Position numbers and translations under genes: made by a program. Source: Bradyrhizobium diazoefficiens (lineage in GTDB: Bacteria; Pseudomonadota; Alphaproteobacteria; Rhizobiales; Xanthobacteraceae). From it: DNA of 64,000 bases. The notes below the pieces were generated by a model that saw nothing but the letters and a program-made list of their open reading frames with translations, made no database searches and was not told the DNA's origin. The DNA lies in the NCBI RefSeq assembly GCF_018131015.1, contig NZ_JAFCJJ010000003.1:124001-188000 (forward strand), given 5' to 3'. The first letter of the stretch is position 1. Every line of letters starts with the position of its first letter. Below are positions 24,205 to 32,566 of this stretch, in pieces.

Positions 24205-25432
24205 GCTGATGTTCTGCTCGCTGCTGACAATCCTTCCCGATTATCTCTACCGCCGGTATGGCCAGGGCAAGCGGTTCGGCAAGGAGATCACCTTCTTCTC
24301 GGTCTGGTACGAGCTGCGCTGGGGCATCACCGGCTGCCTGATGCTGACGGTGTCGCTGATCACGATGATCTTCTATTTTCACCCGACGACCTCAAGCGCC
24401 ACGCTCTACTTCCGTACCGTGCCCGTCATGCCGGTCGGCGTCGCCGGCCGGGTCGCCGAGGTGAATGTCGGCTACACCGCGGCAGTGAAGAAAGACGACG
24501 TGCTGTTCAAGCTCGACAGTTCGAAGCAGCAGGCCGCAGTCGAAACCGCCAAGCGCAAGATCGCCGAGATCGACGCCGGCATGCAGACGGCGCAGGCCGA
24601 AGTGGTCAAGGCGGAGGCGCAGATCGGTGAGGCCCAGGCCAACCTGCAGCAGGCCAAGGACGAGCTCGACGTCAAGAGCGAGCTGCAACGCCGCAACCCC
24701 GGCATCGTCGCACAACGTGACATCGACAAGCTCAAGGTGCTGGTGGATCAGCGCCAGTCCGGCGTCGATGCTGCGAGTGCCGCAAAGCAGGCTGCGTCGT
24801 TGCAGGTCTCGACCTCGCTGCCGGCGCAGAAGGCCAGCGCCGAGGCCGCGCTGGCGGAGGCGCAGGTGCTTCTGGACCAGACGATCATTCGCGCCGGCGT
24901 CGACGGCCGCGTCGAGCAATTCCTGCTCCGCCCCGGTGATGTGGTCAATCAACTGTTGCGGCCGGCAGGTGTGCTCATCCCGGATGGCGCCGGTCGAAGC
25001 ACCCTGCAGGCCGGATTCGGCCAGATCGAGGCGCAGGTCATGAAGCCAGGCATGGTGGCTGAAGCGACCTGCATATCCAAGCCATGGGTCATCATCCCGA
25101 TGGTGGTCACGTCGGTGCAGGACTTCATCGCCGCCGGACAATTCCAGGGTGGGCAACAGCTGCTCGAAGCGCAGAATACCGTGAAACCCGGGACAATTCT
25201 CGCGTTCATGGAGCCGCTCTACAAGGGCGGCCTCGACGGCGTAACGCCGGGCAGCAGCTGCATCGTGAACGCCTACACCAGCAATCACGAGGAGATATCG
25301 GCCAAGGACACGCCCACCAGCCGGAAGATCGCGCTGCATGTGGTGGATGGCGTCGGCCTCGTCCACGCCCTGCTGCTGCGCATCCAGGCGCTGATATTGC
25401 CGATCCAGACGCTGGTCCTGAGCGGGCATTGA
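24197..25432 (+). CDS. HlyD-family periplasmic adaptor (membrane fusion) protein
   Basis: A 411-residue protein with one N-terminal membrane anchor (about 38-58, TGCLMLTVSLITMIFYF). It has a biotinyl-lipoyl-like half-motif (VGVAGRVAEVNVGYTAAVKKDDVLFKLD), a long coiled coil (about 105-205), the second lipoyl half (IIRAGVDGRVEQFLLRPGDVV) and a beta-barrel. It resembles EmrA/YibH-type adaptors. AAGGAG precedes the ATG at 24197, and the gene overlaps the small membrane-protein gene by 8 bp. No MFS, RND or ABC pump and no TolC gene is adjacent, so its transporter partner is unknown. Confidence 0.88.
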   Translation: MFELMFCSLLTILPDYLYRRYGQGKRFGKEITFFSVWYELRWGITGCLMLTVSLITMIFYFHPTTSSATLYFRTVPVMPVGVAGRVAEVNVGYTAAVKKDDVLFKLDSSKQQAAVETAKRKIAEIDAGMQTAQAEVVKAEAQIGEAQANLQQAKDELDVKSELQRRNPGIVAQRDIDKLKVLVDQRQSGVDAASAAKQAASLQVSTSLPAQKASAEAALAEAQVLLDQTIIRAGVDGRVEQFLLRPGDVVNQLLRPAGVLIPDGAGRSTLQAGFGQIEAQVMKPGMVAEATCISKPWVIIPMVVTSVQDFIAAGQFQGGQQLLEAQNTVKPGTILAFMEPLYKGGLDGVTPGSSCIVNAYTSNHEEISAKDTPTSRKIALHVVDGVGLVHALLLRIQALILPIQTLVLSGH

Positions 25433-25438
25433 GGGAAG

Positions 25439-25462
25439 GATGCCGCCTGTGCGACCGGCATC
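25439..25462 (+). terminator. Possible weak hairpin after the HlyD gene
   Basis: GATGCCG...CGGCATC forms a 7-bp stem with a 10-base loop 6 bp past the HlyD stop. There is no clear T-run (ATGCTCTT follows), so terminator activity is doubtful. Confidence 0.3.
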
Positions 25463-25646
25463 ATGCTCTTCAGCGTCCGTTCAGCCTGTTGCGCGCCGGG
25501 TGGCCGAGGATGCCTATGGCAATGTGGTAACGCGCTGTTGAGTCTGGCTGACCTGCGCCGCTCGGCCCTGTCGGAACGGTGCAATTCTGGCTAGGATCGC
25601 GGCCGGCATCGGCCGGTAAGCGGCCGGGGAGGGGTTGAGCGGGCGC

Positions 25647-27533
25647 ATGCCCATTGCGTCGATCAAGTCGAAGACGATTGCGGCCGCGGTGCTGTGTCTC
25701 GCCCTGTTGCTCGGCTCGATGGTCCTGCATGGCCCGGCTCGGGCCGCCGAGGCGTCCGTGGCGCGCAACGAGCCGAAGCGCGTGCTGATGCTGCATTCCT
25801 TCGGTCGCGAATTCCGGCCGTGGAGCGAATATTCACGCAGCATCAAGGCCGAGCTCGAGCGGCAATCGCCCGTGCCGCTCGACGTCCAGGAACACTCGCT
25901 GCTCGCGTCACGCTACAACAATCCGGGCCCGGAAGAGCCGTTCGTCGACTATCTGCAGTCGCTCTACCAGGACGCGCCGCCGGACGTCGTGCTGAGCATC
26001 GGTGCACCCGCCTCACGGTTCGTGCAGCGATACCGGAGCAAGCTCTTTCCCAACGCGCCCACGGTGCTGACCGTGGTCGAGCAGCGGCTGGTGAACCGCG
26101 CCGACCTCACCGACAACGACGTCGTCGTGTCCGTTCACAATGATTTCATGGCGGCCTTCGAAAACATTCTCAGGTTGCTGCCGGACACCAGGAACGTCGC
26201 GGTGGTGATCGGGGCCTCGCCGCTCGAAAGGTTCTGGGCCGACGAGGTCAGGCGCGAGTTGAAGCCGCTCGAGGCGCGGATCGGCCTCGACTGGTATTCG
26301 GACCTGTCGTTCGAGCAGATTCTGAACCGTGCAGCAAAACTCCCGCCGCACACGGTGCTGTTCTGGGGTCTGATGTCGGTCGATGCCGCGGGCATCATCC
26401 ACGAGAGCGACATCGCGCTGCGCAGCCTGCATGCGGTCGCGAACGTCCCGATCTTTTCCTATCAGGAGCCCTTCTTCGGCGGCGGCAGCGTCGGCGGCCC
26501 CATGCATTCGATCGCTGAAACGACCGAAAAGACCGTCAGCGCCGCGGTCCGCGTCCTCGGCGGCGAGAAGCCCGCGAACATCAAATACGAGCCGATCGCG
26601 TTCGCAACGCCGAAATATGACTGGCGCGAATTGAAGCGCTGGGGCATCAGGGAAAGCCGGTTGCCGCCGGGCAGCGAGGTCCTGTTTCGCGAGCCGTCGC
26701 TCTGGGAGCGCTATCGGCTGCAAATGCTGCTGATCACGGCGGTGTTCCTGGTGCAGTCCGGTCTCATCACCGGGCTGTTGCACGAGCGCCGCCGCCGCCG
26801 GCTCGCCGAGGTCGAGTCGCGGCAGCGCCTTGCCGAGCTTGCCCACGTCAACCGCTATTCGGCCGTCGGCGAGCTGACGACCTCGATCGCTCATGAGCTC
26901 AACCAGCCGCTCGGCTCCATCCTGACAAACGCCGAGACGGCCGAGCTCATGCTCAAGGACGCCTCGCCCGACCTCGACGAAATCCGCAACATTCTCGCCG
27001 ACATCAGGCGTGACGATCAGCGGGCGAGCGAGGTGATCCGCAGGCTGCGCAGCGTCCTGAAGAAGACGCCGTTCGAGATCAGCGAGATCGAGCTCAACGC
27101 CACGGTGGGGGAGGCGGTCGGGCTCGTGGCGGCCGCGACCGACGGGCAACGCATCGGGCTCACCTACATGCCGGCCCTCGTCGACCTGCACATCAAGGGT
27201 GATCCCGTGCACCTTCAGCAGGTTGTGCTCAACGTCGTCATCAATGCGCTGGACGCGGTTTCGGACACGGACATGGCGCGGCGCGAGGTCCGCCTGTCCA
27301 CCGTGCGCGCGGGCAACCAGGCCGAGATCAGGATTGCCGATACCGGTCCCGGCATCGCGGCCAGCGACCTCGCGAACGTCTTCAACCCGTTCTTCACGAC
27401 CAAGGCGAAGGGCATGGGGATGGGACTTGCCATCGCCAGGACCATCGTCGAGGCCCATCACGGCACGATCGACGTCGAGAACCGGCCGTCGGGCGGCGCC
27501 TTGTTCACGATCAGGCTCCCGATCGTCCGATAG
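25647..27533 (+). CDS. Membrane sensor histidine kinase with binding-protein-like periplasmic domain
   Basis: A 628-residue kinase. It has an N-terminal signal/anchor (about 8-35), a periplasmic domain (about 44-340) resembling ABC-type substrate-binding proteins (RVLMLHSFGREFRPW, VVLSIGAPASRF, VPIFSYQEPFFGGGSVGG), a membrane helix (about 357-378), a HisKA domain with SIAHELNQPLG (His416), and a HATPase domain with NVVINALDAV, ADTGPGI and GMGMGLAIARTI. The ATG at 25647 is used; GGAGGGG lies about 13 bp upstream. No response regulator is adjacent; the FixJ-like protein and the receiver at 12-13 kb are candidate partners. The domain order is common among bradyrhizobial orphan kinases; the ligand is unknown. 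Confidence 0.88.
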   Translation: MPIASIKSKTIAAAVLCLALLLGSMVLHGPARAAEASVARNEPKRVLMLHSFGREFRPWSEYSRSIKAELERQSPVPLDVQEHSLLASRYNNPGPEEPFVDYLQSLYQDAPPDVVLSIGAPASRFVQRYRSKLFPNAPTVLTVVEQRLVNRADLTDNDVVVSVHNDFMAAFENILRLLPDTRNVAVVIGASPLERFWADEVRRELKPLEARIGLDWYSDLSFEQILNRAAKLPPHTVLFWGLMSVDAAGIIHESDIALRSLHAVANVPIFSYQEPFFGGGSVGGPMHSIAETTEKTVSAAVRVLGGEKPANIKYEPIAFATPKYDWRELKRWGIRESRLPPGSEVLFREPSLWERYRLQMLLITAVFLVQSGLITGLLHERRRRRLAEVESRQRLAELAHVNRYSAVGELTTSIAHELNQPLGSILTNAETAELMLKDASPDLDEIRNILADIRRDDQRASEVIRRLRSVLKKTPFEISEIELNATVGEAVGLVAAATDGQRIGLTYMPALVDLHIKGDPVHLQQVVLNVVINALDAVSDTDMARREVRLSTVRAGNQAEIRIADTGPGIAASDLANVFNPFFTTKAKGMGMGLAIARTIVEAHHGTIDVENRPSGGALFTIRLPIVR

Positions 27534-27590
27534 CCGGGATATCCTGGTCTCGATCAAACCATCGGCCGGGTGTGCGAGGCCGCCGTTTCG

Positions 27591-27604
27591 TTGATCTTGA
27601 TCAA
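27591..27604 (+). promoter_or_regulatory. Perfect FNR/FixK box upstream of the DUF3300 operon
   Basis: TTGATCTTGATCAA is a perfect TTGAT-N4-ATCAA palindrome centred 64 bp before the ATG at 27662. A weaker related sequence, CTGGTCTCGATCAA, lies at 27546-27559 (8 of 10 positions). Confidence 0.78.
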
Positions 27605-27661
27605 ACAACCGCCCGCGCCCCGGCCCGATCTTCCCGGCCGGAAAGCTCGATGGAGGATGGA

Positions 27662-29395
27662 ATGGTTCGCTGTGGCACGACCCTGATGGCGCTTGCGCTG
27701 TTGCTGGCGACGCCGATTGCGGCAATGGCGCAGGCGGCAAGCCCGCCGGCCGCGCCGAGCACCCAGGCGCAGCCTGCAGCTCCTCCAGCCCCCGCGCCCG
27801 CGAGTACGCTGCCGCAGCCGGCCACGCCCCCTGCACCGGTCGCTCAGCTTCTGAAACCCGAGCAGCTCGAGGCCCTGGTCGCGCCGATCGCGCTCTATCC
27901 CGACGAGCTCCTCGCCAACGTGCTCGCCGCCTCGACCTATCCGCTGGAAGTGGTGCAGGCCGACCGCTGGCTGAAGGAGAAAAAGACCCTGAAAGGCGAT
28001 GCGCTGAAGGCGCAGGTCGACAAGCAGTCCTGGGACGACAGCGTCAAGGCGCTCGCCAGCACCGCCTCGGTGCTCACGATGATGAGCGACAAGCTCGACT
28101 GGACCCAGAAACTCGGTGACGCCTTCCTGGCCCAGCAGCCCGACGTGATGGATGCGATCCAGCGTCTGCGCAACAAGGCCTACGACAACAAGAAGCTCGT
28201 CACCACCAAGCAACAGAAGGTCAACGTCCAGAGCCAGGAAGGCAAGCAGGTCGTCGTCATCCAGCAGGCCGACCCCGCCGAGATGTACGTGCCCTATTAC
28301 GATCCGGCGACGGTCTATGGCACCTGGCCCTATGCCGAGTATCCGCCCTATTACTGGGGCTATCCGTCCTATATCGGCGCCGGCGTCATTGCCGCAGGCA
28401 TCGCGTTCGGCACCGCATGGGCGATCGGGCGATGGGGCAATTACTGGGGCGGCGGCTGCAACTGGGGCAACCGCAACGTCTACGTCAATCATCGCACCAC
28501 CAACATTGGCGGCGGCTGGCAGCACAATCCGGCCCATCGTGGCGGCGTGCGCTATAACAACATCAACGTGCAGAACCGCTTCGGCAATACCAACATCAAG
28601 GCCGGCGTGTCGGACCGAATGGATTTCCGCGGCCGTGACGGCAACCAGGTGCTGGATCGCGCGGGTGATCGTGCGGGTGACCGCGTCGGCGATCGCGCAG
28701 GTGATCGTGTCGGCGACCGCGCTGGCGACCGTGCAGGTGATCGCGCGGGCGACCGTGCAGGTGACCGCGCCGGCGACCGCGCCGGAGATCGCGCCAAGGG
28801 CGGCGGCGATCGTGCCAAGGGCGGGGGCGACCGCGCCAAGGCTTCCAACAAGGCTGCGAACCGTGGCGGTACTGGCGCGGCAAAAGGAAAGGGCGGTGGC
28901 AACAAGGCCGCGGCCAATCGTGGCGGCGGCAATCGCGGCGGCGCCATGAACGTGTCCTCCGGCCGGGCCGCGGCTGCCGCATCGGCGCGCGGCGGCGCCA
29001 GCATGGGAAGCATGGCGCGCGGCGGCGGCGGCGCGAGCTTCGCCGGGCGTGGCGGTGGCGGCGGCGGAATGGCCGCGCGTGGCGGTGGAGGCGGCGGCTT
29101 CCGCGGCGGCGGCGGTGGCGGCGGCCGGCGCTCCGACATCGCGCTGAAGCACGACATCGTCCTGCTCGGCCATCTCGCGAGCGGCCTCGGCTATTACCGC
29201 TTCAGCTATCTCGGCAGCCAGAAGGCCTATGTCGGCGTCATGGCGCAGGAGGTCGAACGCGTGATGCCCGATGCCGTGACCCGCGGCAGCGACGGATATC
29301 TGCGGGTCTATTACGACAAGCTCGGACTGAAATTCCGCACCTATAGCGACTGGCTCGCCGGCGGCGCGAAGATCCCTGCGGAGGTGGCGCCATGA
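27662..29395 (+). CDS. DUF3300 envelope protein with GDRA repeats and a phage-tail-type C-terminal domain
   Basis: A 577-residue secreted protein. Signal peptide about 1-24; Ala/Pro-rich linker 25-60; DUF3300 domain about 65-300 (LVAPIALYPDELLANVLAAST, YVPYYDPATVYG, tyrosine/tryptophan-rich YPPYYWGYPSY). About eleven GDR(A/V) tetrapeptides follow (residues 335-378), then Lys/Gly-rich and poly-Gly low-complexity sequence. The last ~85 residues (SDIALKHDIVLL, YYRFSYLGS, YVGVMAQEVERVMPDAV) look like the intramolecular chaperone/S74-type domain of phage tail spikes. GGAGG precedes the ATG. It heads an operon with DUF2950; those two families often co-occur. The role is unknown, probably cell-surface. 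Confidence 0.85.
   Translation: MVRCGTTLMALALLLATPIAAMAQAASPPAAPSTQAQPAAPPAPAPASTLPQPATPPAPVAQLLKPEQLEALVAPIALYPDELLANVLAASTYPLEVVQADRWLKEKKTLKGDALKAQVDKQSWDDSVKALASTASVLTMMSDKLDWTQKLGDAFLAQQPDVMDAIQRLRNKAYDNKKLVTTKQQKVNVQSQEGKQVVVIQQADPAEMYVPYYDPATVYGTWPYAEYPPYYWGYPSYIGAGVIAAGIAFGTAWAIGRWGNYWGGGCNWGNRNVYVNHRTTNIGGGWQHNPAHRGGVRYNNINVQNRFGNTNIKAGVSDRMDFRGRDGNQVLDRAGDRAGDRVGDRAGDRVGDRAGDRAGDRAGDRAGDRAGDRAGDRAKGGGDRAKGGGDRAKASNKAANRGGTGAAKGKGGGNKAAANRGGGNRGGAMNVSSGRAAAAASARGGASMGSMARGGGGASFAGRGGGGGGMAARGGGGGGFRGGGGGGGRRSDIALKHDIVLLGHLASGLGYYRFSYLGSQKAYVGVMAQEVERVMPDAVTRGSDGYLRVYYDKLGLKFRTYSDWLAGGAKIPAEVAP
28655..28794 (+). repeat. 12-bp tandem repeats encoding GDRA units
   Basis: Imperfect 12-bp units of the type GG(T/C)GA(T/C)CG(T/C)GC(G/A) are repeated about eleven times in frame inside the DUF3300 gene. 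The period is a multiple of three, so copy-number change would lengthen or shorten the protein without frameshift. Confidence 0.85.
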
Positions 29396-30312
29396 CCGGC
29401 TTGAAATCGTTCCGTCGTGCGGTCCTGCCCGGCATCATGATGCTGGCGCTGCTCGGCTCGGCATCGCAGGCGCAGGAGGTCTACAAGACGCCGGAGGACG
29501 CGGCTGCAGCGCTCGTCGCTGCCGCCAAGGGCAGTGCGCGCGATCTCCTGAAGGTCCTCGGAAATGCCGCTGACGACATCATCTTGTCAGGCGACGAGGT
29601 CGCCGATGCCGATATCCGTGCACGCTTCGTCTCCATGTATGACGCCAAGCACGCGATCAAGGCCGAAGGCAACAAGAAGGCGACGCTGCTGCTTGGCGCC
29701 GACGACTTCCCGTTCCCGATTCCGCTGGTCAACACCAAGTCGGGCTGGGAGTTCGACGCCGCCCAGGGGCGCATCGAGGTGCTTCGCCGCCGCATCGGCC
29801 GCAACGAACTCGATGCGATCCAGACCGCGCTCGCTTATGTCGACGCGCAGAACGAATATGCCGACAAGGATCGCGGCGAGGGCGTCGGGGTCTATGCACA
29901 GCGCTTCCTGTCCACGCCCGGCAAGAAGGACGGCCTGTTCTGGCGCGACGACAGCGATCCGAGCCCGCTCGGCCCGCTGGTGGCGGAGGCCTCGACCGAA
30001 GGCTACAAGCAGGGCGCGGGCGAGGGACCTGCGCCGTATCACGGCTATTACTTCCGCATCCTGAAAGGCCAGGGGGCCGATGCGGCCGGCGGCGCGCTCA
30101 ACTACGTGGTCAAGGGCAAGATGATCGGCGGCTTCGCGCTGATCGCTTGGCCGGCGGAATACGGCAATTCCGGCGTCATGACCTTCCTGGTCAACCATGC
30201 CGGCACCGTCTACGAGAAGGATCTCGGTGGCCGCACCGACTTTATCGCGCAGCGCACGACGCTGTTCGATCCGGACCAGACCTGGAAGAAGGCCGATGCT
30301 CCCAAACCCTAG
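29392..30312 (+). CDS. DUF2950 secreted protein
   Basis: A 306-residue protein with an N-terminal signal peptide (cleavage near ASQAQ). The DUF2950 features are present: YKTPEDAAAALVAAAKG near the N-terminus, GWEFDAAQGRIEVLRRRIGRNEL and Q-TALAYVDAQNEY in the middle, FWRDD, GYYFRILKGQG and an FALIAWPAEYGNSGVMTF-type segment. Its ATG overlaps the DUF3300 stop (ATGA). The DUF3300-DUF2950 pair recurs in many proteobacteria with no assigned biochemistry. A FixK-type box lies upstream of the operon. Confidence 0.85.
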   Translation: MTGLKSFRRAVLPGIMMLALLGSASQAQEVYKTPEDAAAALVAAAKGSARDLLKVLGNAADDIILSGDEVADADIRARFVSMYDAKHAIKAEGNKKATLLLGADDFPFPIPLVNTKSGWEFDAAQGRIEVLRRRIGRNELDAIQTALAYVDAQNEYADKDRGEGVGVYAQRFLSTPGKKDGLFWRDDSDPSPLGPLVAEASTEGYKQGAGEGPAPYHGYYFRILKGQGADAAGGALNYVVKGKMIGGFALIAWPAEYGNSGVMTFLVNHAGTVYEKDLGGRTDFIAQRTTLFDPDQTWKKADAPKP

Positions 30313-30754
30313 GCGACGCCCGCTGCGCGCGATTGTGGCCCTCTTCGCCGCTATCGCGTTCGCTCTGCTGTTGATGCCGGCCCCGTCGTCGGCGCAGGCG
30401 ATCGGTTATGTCCACGTCAAGGTTGTGAAGGCGGGGCTCGTGATCGGCGGTGGCGCCGGCAGCGGCGTCCTGAGCTATCGCGGGCGCAGCTATCCCTTCA
30501 GCCTCTCGGGCCTCACCCTCGGCATCACGGCCGGGGCGACGATCGGCCGGCTCGACGGCTGGGCGACGGGCATCCGCGATATCAGCGACTTCGCCGGCAG
30601 CTACAGCTCCGTCGGAGGCGGCTTTGCCCTCGTCGGCGGCGTCAACGGCGTCCAGCTGCGCAATCAGAAGGGCGTGACGATCGTGCTGCGGGGAGCGAAG
30701 GCGGGACTCGAGCTCGCCGCCAATATCGGCGCGATCACGATCGCCTTGAAGTGA
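30296..30754 (+). CDS. Small secreted glycine-rich protein, paralogue of the one at 22237
   Basis: A 152-residue protein with a basic N-terminus and signal segment (LRAIVALFAAIAFALLLMPA, cleavage near SAQA). The mature domain aligns by eye with the protein at 22237: AGLVIGGGAGSGVLSYRGRSYPFSLSG versus GGFIVGVGGGEGVLVFRGKKYPFTVSG, then a GSY-S/A-x-GG segment, QLRNQKGV/QLQNANGV, and a terminal G-ITIALK/GVTIRLK. Its start overlaps DUF2950 by 17 bp. Two FixK-linked operons thus each end in a member of the same family, whose function I cannot name. Confidence 0.8.
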   Translation: MLPNPRRRPLRAIVALFAAIAFALLLMPAPSSAQAIGYVHVKVVKAGLVIGGGAGSGVLSYRGRSYPFSLSGLTLGITAGATIGRLDGWATGIRDISDFAGSYSSVGGGFALVGGVNGVQLRNQKGVTIVLRGAKAGLELAANIGAITIALK

Positions 30755-30821
30755 GCCTGCGACACCGGTCGCGCGTCAACGGCGCCGGCCCTGGATCTCC
30801 TACCGGCGACAGGAGCAGACC

Positions 30822-31160
30822 ATGACAGAAGCCAGCACCGTCCTCGACGTCCTGCACCTGGCAGACCGGTTGCTTGAAGCCCAGATGGCCTACATCAACG
30901 ACAATACGACGGAAAATGCCGAAGCGTTGCGGCAGGCAACCCATGCCTATGGCAAGGCCCGCAGCTCTCTCGTGATCAAGGGCGGGGAAATCCACTCGGC
31001 CAATCTGTTCAAGCCGTTCAGCGAAATACAGCAACGCGTCGTGGCGAGACTGTCGGGACGAGATTTTCATCGACCTCTCTCGGAGCAGGAAGTGGACCTC
31101 GCCCTGTCGGCGATGCGGTACACGTTCGAGGAAGTCACCGGGACCAAGACGACGAAATAG
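30822..31160 (+). CDS. Hypothetical helical protein
   Basis: A 112-residue, probably cytoplasmic protein that looks mostly helical, with no signal peptide or known motif. The N-terminal part (VLDVLHLADRLLEAQMAYI) is amphipathic; the middle has HAYGKARSSLVIKGGEIHSAN. It is 67 bp after the secreted-protein gene, preceded by GGAGCAG. It could be the last gene of the DUF3300 operon or a separate unit. No function is proposed. Confidence 0.7.
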   Translation: MTEASTVLDVLHLADRLLEAQMAYINDNTTENAEALRQATHAYGKARSSLVIKGGEIHSANLFKPFSEIQQRVVARLSGRDFHRPLSEQEVDLALSAMRYTFEEVTGTKTTK

Positions 31161-31252
31161 ACCTGGTTTCGGGTCGTCATCTGCCGGTTGCTGCACGGCC
31201 TGGCGGTTGGCGCGACGTTGTTCGGCGGAAATTCCGCCGTTCGCGTCTTGCG

Positions 31253-32176
31253 CTACCTGCTCGCCCGGCCACCGGCACGAAGCTGGCGCAAATCGCTTGC
31301 TGCCTCCGCCAGAAGCCAGTCCCGAAACGTCGCGATCTTGGGCAGGCTGGCGGTCGCCTTCGGGCAGACGATCCAGTAGGCCTTGGCGAGCGGCAGCGCT
31401 TGCGCAAACGGCCGCACCAGATGGCCCTTGATGAGATCCCATGCCGCGAGCGTGGTGCGCGCGAGCGCAACGCCCTGGCCGTTGATCGCGGCGTCGATCA
31501 CCATGCTGGCGCGATTGAGCACCGGCCCGTGGGTTGCGGCCGCATCGTCGAGACCCGCCTCCTGCAGCCAGTTCTTCCAGTCGGCGCGGCTATCCATGTG
31601 GATCAGCGGAAATTTCAGGATGTCCGCGGGCTTGCCGATGCGCCGCTTGCCGGACACCAGCTTGGGACTGCACACGGCAAAGAGTTGCTCCGGGCTGAGC
31701 CGCACCGCGTCCAGTCCCGGCCAGTTGCCGTCGCCGTGACGCACGGCGAGATCGACCTCCTCGCGCGTGAAGTCGACGTGGTGCAGCGTGCCGGAGACGC
31801 GCAGGTCGATCCCCGGGTGGGCCTCCGCAAAATGGCCGAGCCGGTGCACCAGCCATTTCGAGGCGAAGTCCGGCGAGGTCGAGACCGTGAGCACGCCGGC
31901 GTTCTGGCGTTGCAGCAGCCGCTCGGTGCCGATGGCGATGCGGTCGAGCGCATCGCGAACGACGCCCAGATATTCGCGGCCGGCCTCGGTGATGGCCAGC
32001 CGCTGTCGCTCGCGATTGAACAGCTTGACCGCAAGCTCGCCTTCCAGCGCCTTCACCTGGTGGCTCACCGCGCCCTGGGTGACACAAAGCTCCTCCGCCG
32101 CGCGCGTGAAGCTCTCGTGTCGCGCGGCGGCTTCAAAGGCCTTCAGGGCGTTGAGCGGTGGCAGGCGTGGGCGCAT
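31253..32176 (-). CDS. LysR-family regulator, GcvA-like subgroup
   Basis: A 307-residue LysR regulator. The N-terminal helix-turn-helix is PPLNALKAFEAAARHESFTRAAEELCVTQGAVSHQVKALE, which with the RPRLPP opening is typical of the GcvA/AmpR-like subgroup. The effector domain runs from about 90 to 295. It is divergent from a small DUF1127-type gene over 118 bp, where a LysR site would be expected; I could not pick one confidently. The target may be the downstream glutathione transferase. Confidence 0.9.
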   Translation of the reverse strand: MRPRLPPLNALKAFEAAARHESFTRAAEELCVTQGAVSHQVKALEGELAVKLFNRERQRLAITEAGREYLGVVRDALDRIAIGTERLLQRQNAGVLTVSTSPDFASKWLVHRLGHFAEAHPGIDLRVSGTLHHVDFTREEVDLAVRHGDGNWPGLDAVRLSPEQLFAVCSPKLVSGKRRIGKPADILKFPLIHMDSRADWKNWLQEAGLDDAAATHGPVLNRASMVIDAAINGQGVALARTTLAAWDLIKGHLVRPFAQALPLAKAYWIVCPKATASLPKIATFRDWLLAEAASDLRQLRAGGRASR

Positions 32177-32294
32177 CGCGGCACTTCATGAGAAAAATTA
32201 GGGCAGGCAAGAGAAACGATGCTTTGCGGGACAATGCCCAGCGGCATTATTGAACAGCTCCAGCGCAACATTTCAAGCAATTTGGAGCCTTCCC

Positions 32295-32543
32295 ATGTCC
32301 ATCCTCCTAACCGACACGTTGTCGATCCCGCCGCCGCAGGCCGCTGATCCGGTCACGCCACTTCATCAATTCAGTTCGGGGCAATCATTCGCCCAGCAAC
32401 GGCCCGGATGGTGGAACTGCCTCGATCGTCCGTTTCAGCGGATCGCGCTTCGCAACATTGCTGACGACCCGCACCTGCTCAGAGACATCGGCCTGACGCG
32501 CGAGGAGGCACTGCACGAGGCCACAAAGCCATTCTGGCGCTGA
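32295..32543 (+). CDS. DUF1127-type small protein
   Basis: An 82-residue protein. The C-terminal half has the DUF1127 pattern: an amphipathic helix followed by LRDIGLTREEALHEATKPFWR. Such small basic proteins are common in alphaproteobacteria, and some bind RNA or affect phosphate and carbon metabolism. The ATG at 32295 follows GGAG. It lies 23 bp before the glutathione transferase gene and is divergent from the LysR regulator. Confidence 0.8.
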   Translation: MSILLTDTLSIPPPQAADPVTPLHQFSSGQSFAQQRPGWWNCLDRPFQRIALRNIADDPHLLRDIGLTREEALHEATKPFWR

Positions 32544-32566
32544 TCACAAATCGAGGGAGAAAAAGG

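Noticed and set aside
28655..28794. Regular short repeats that could be mistaken for a CRISPR array
   Set aside because: They are 12-bp in-frame tandem repeats without spacers inside a protein-coding gene, and no cas gene is present.
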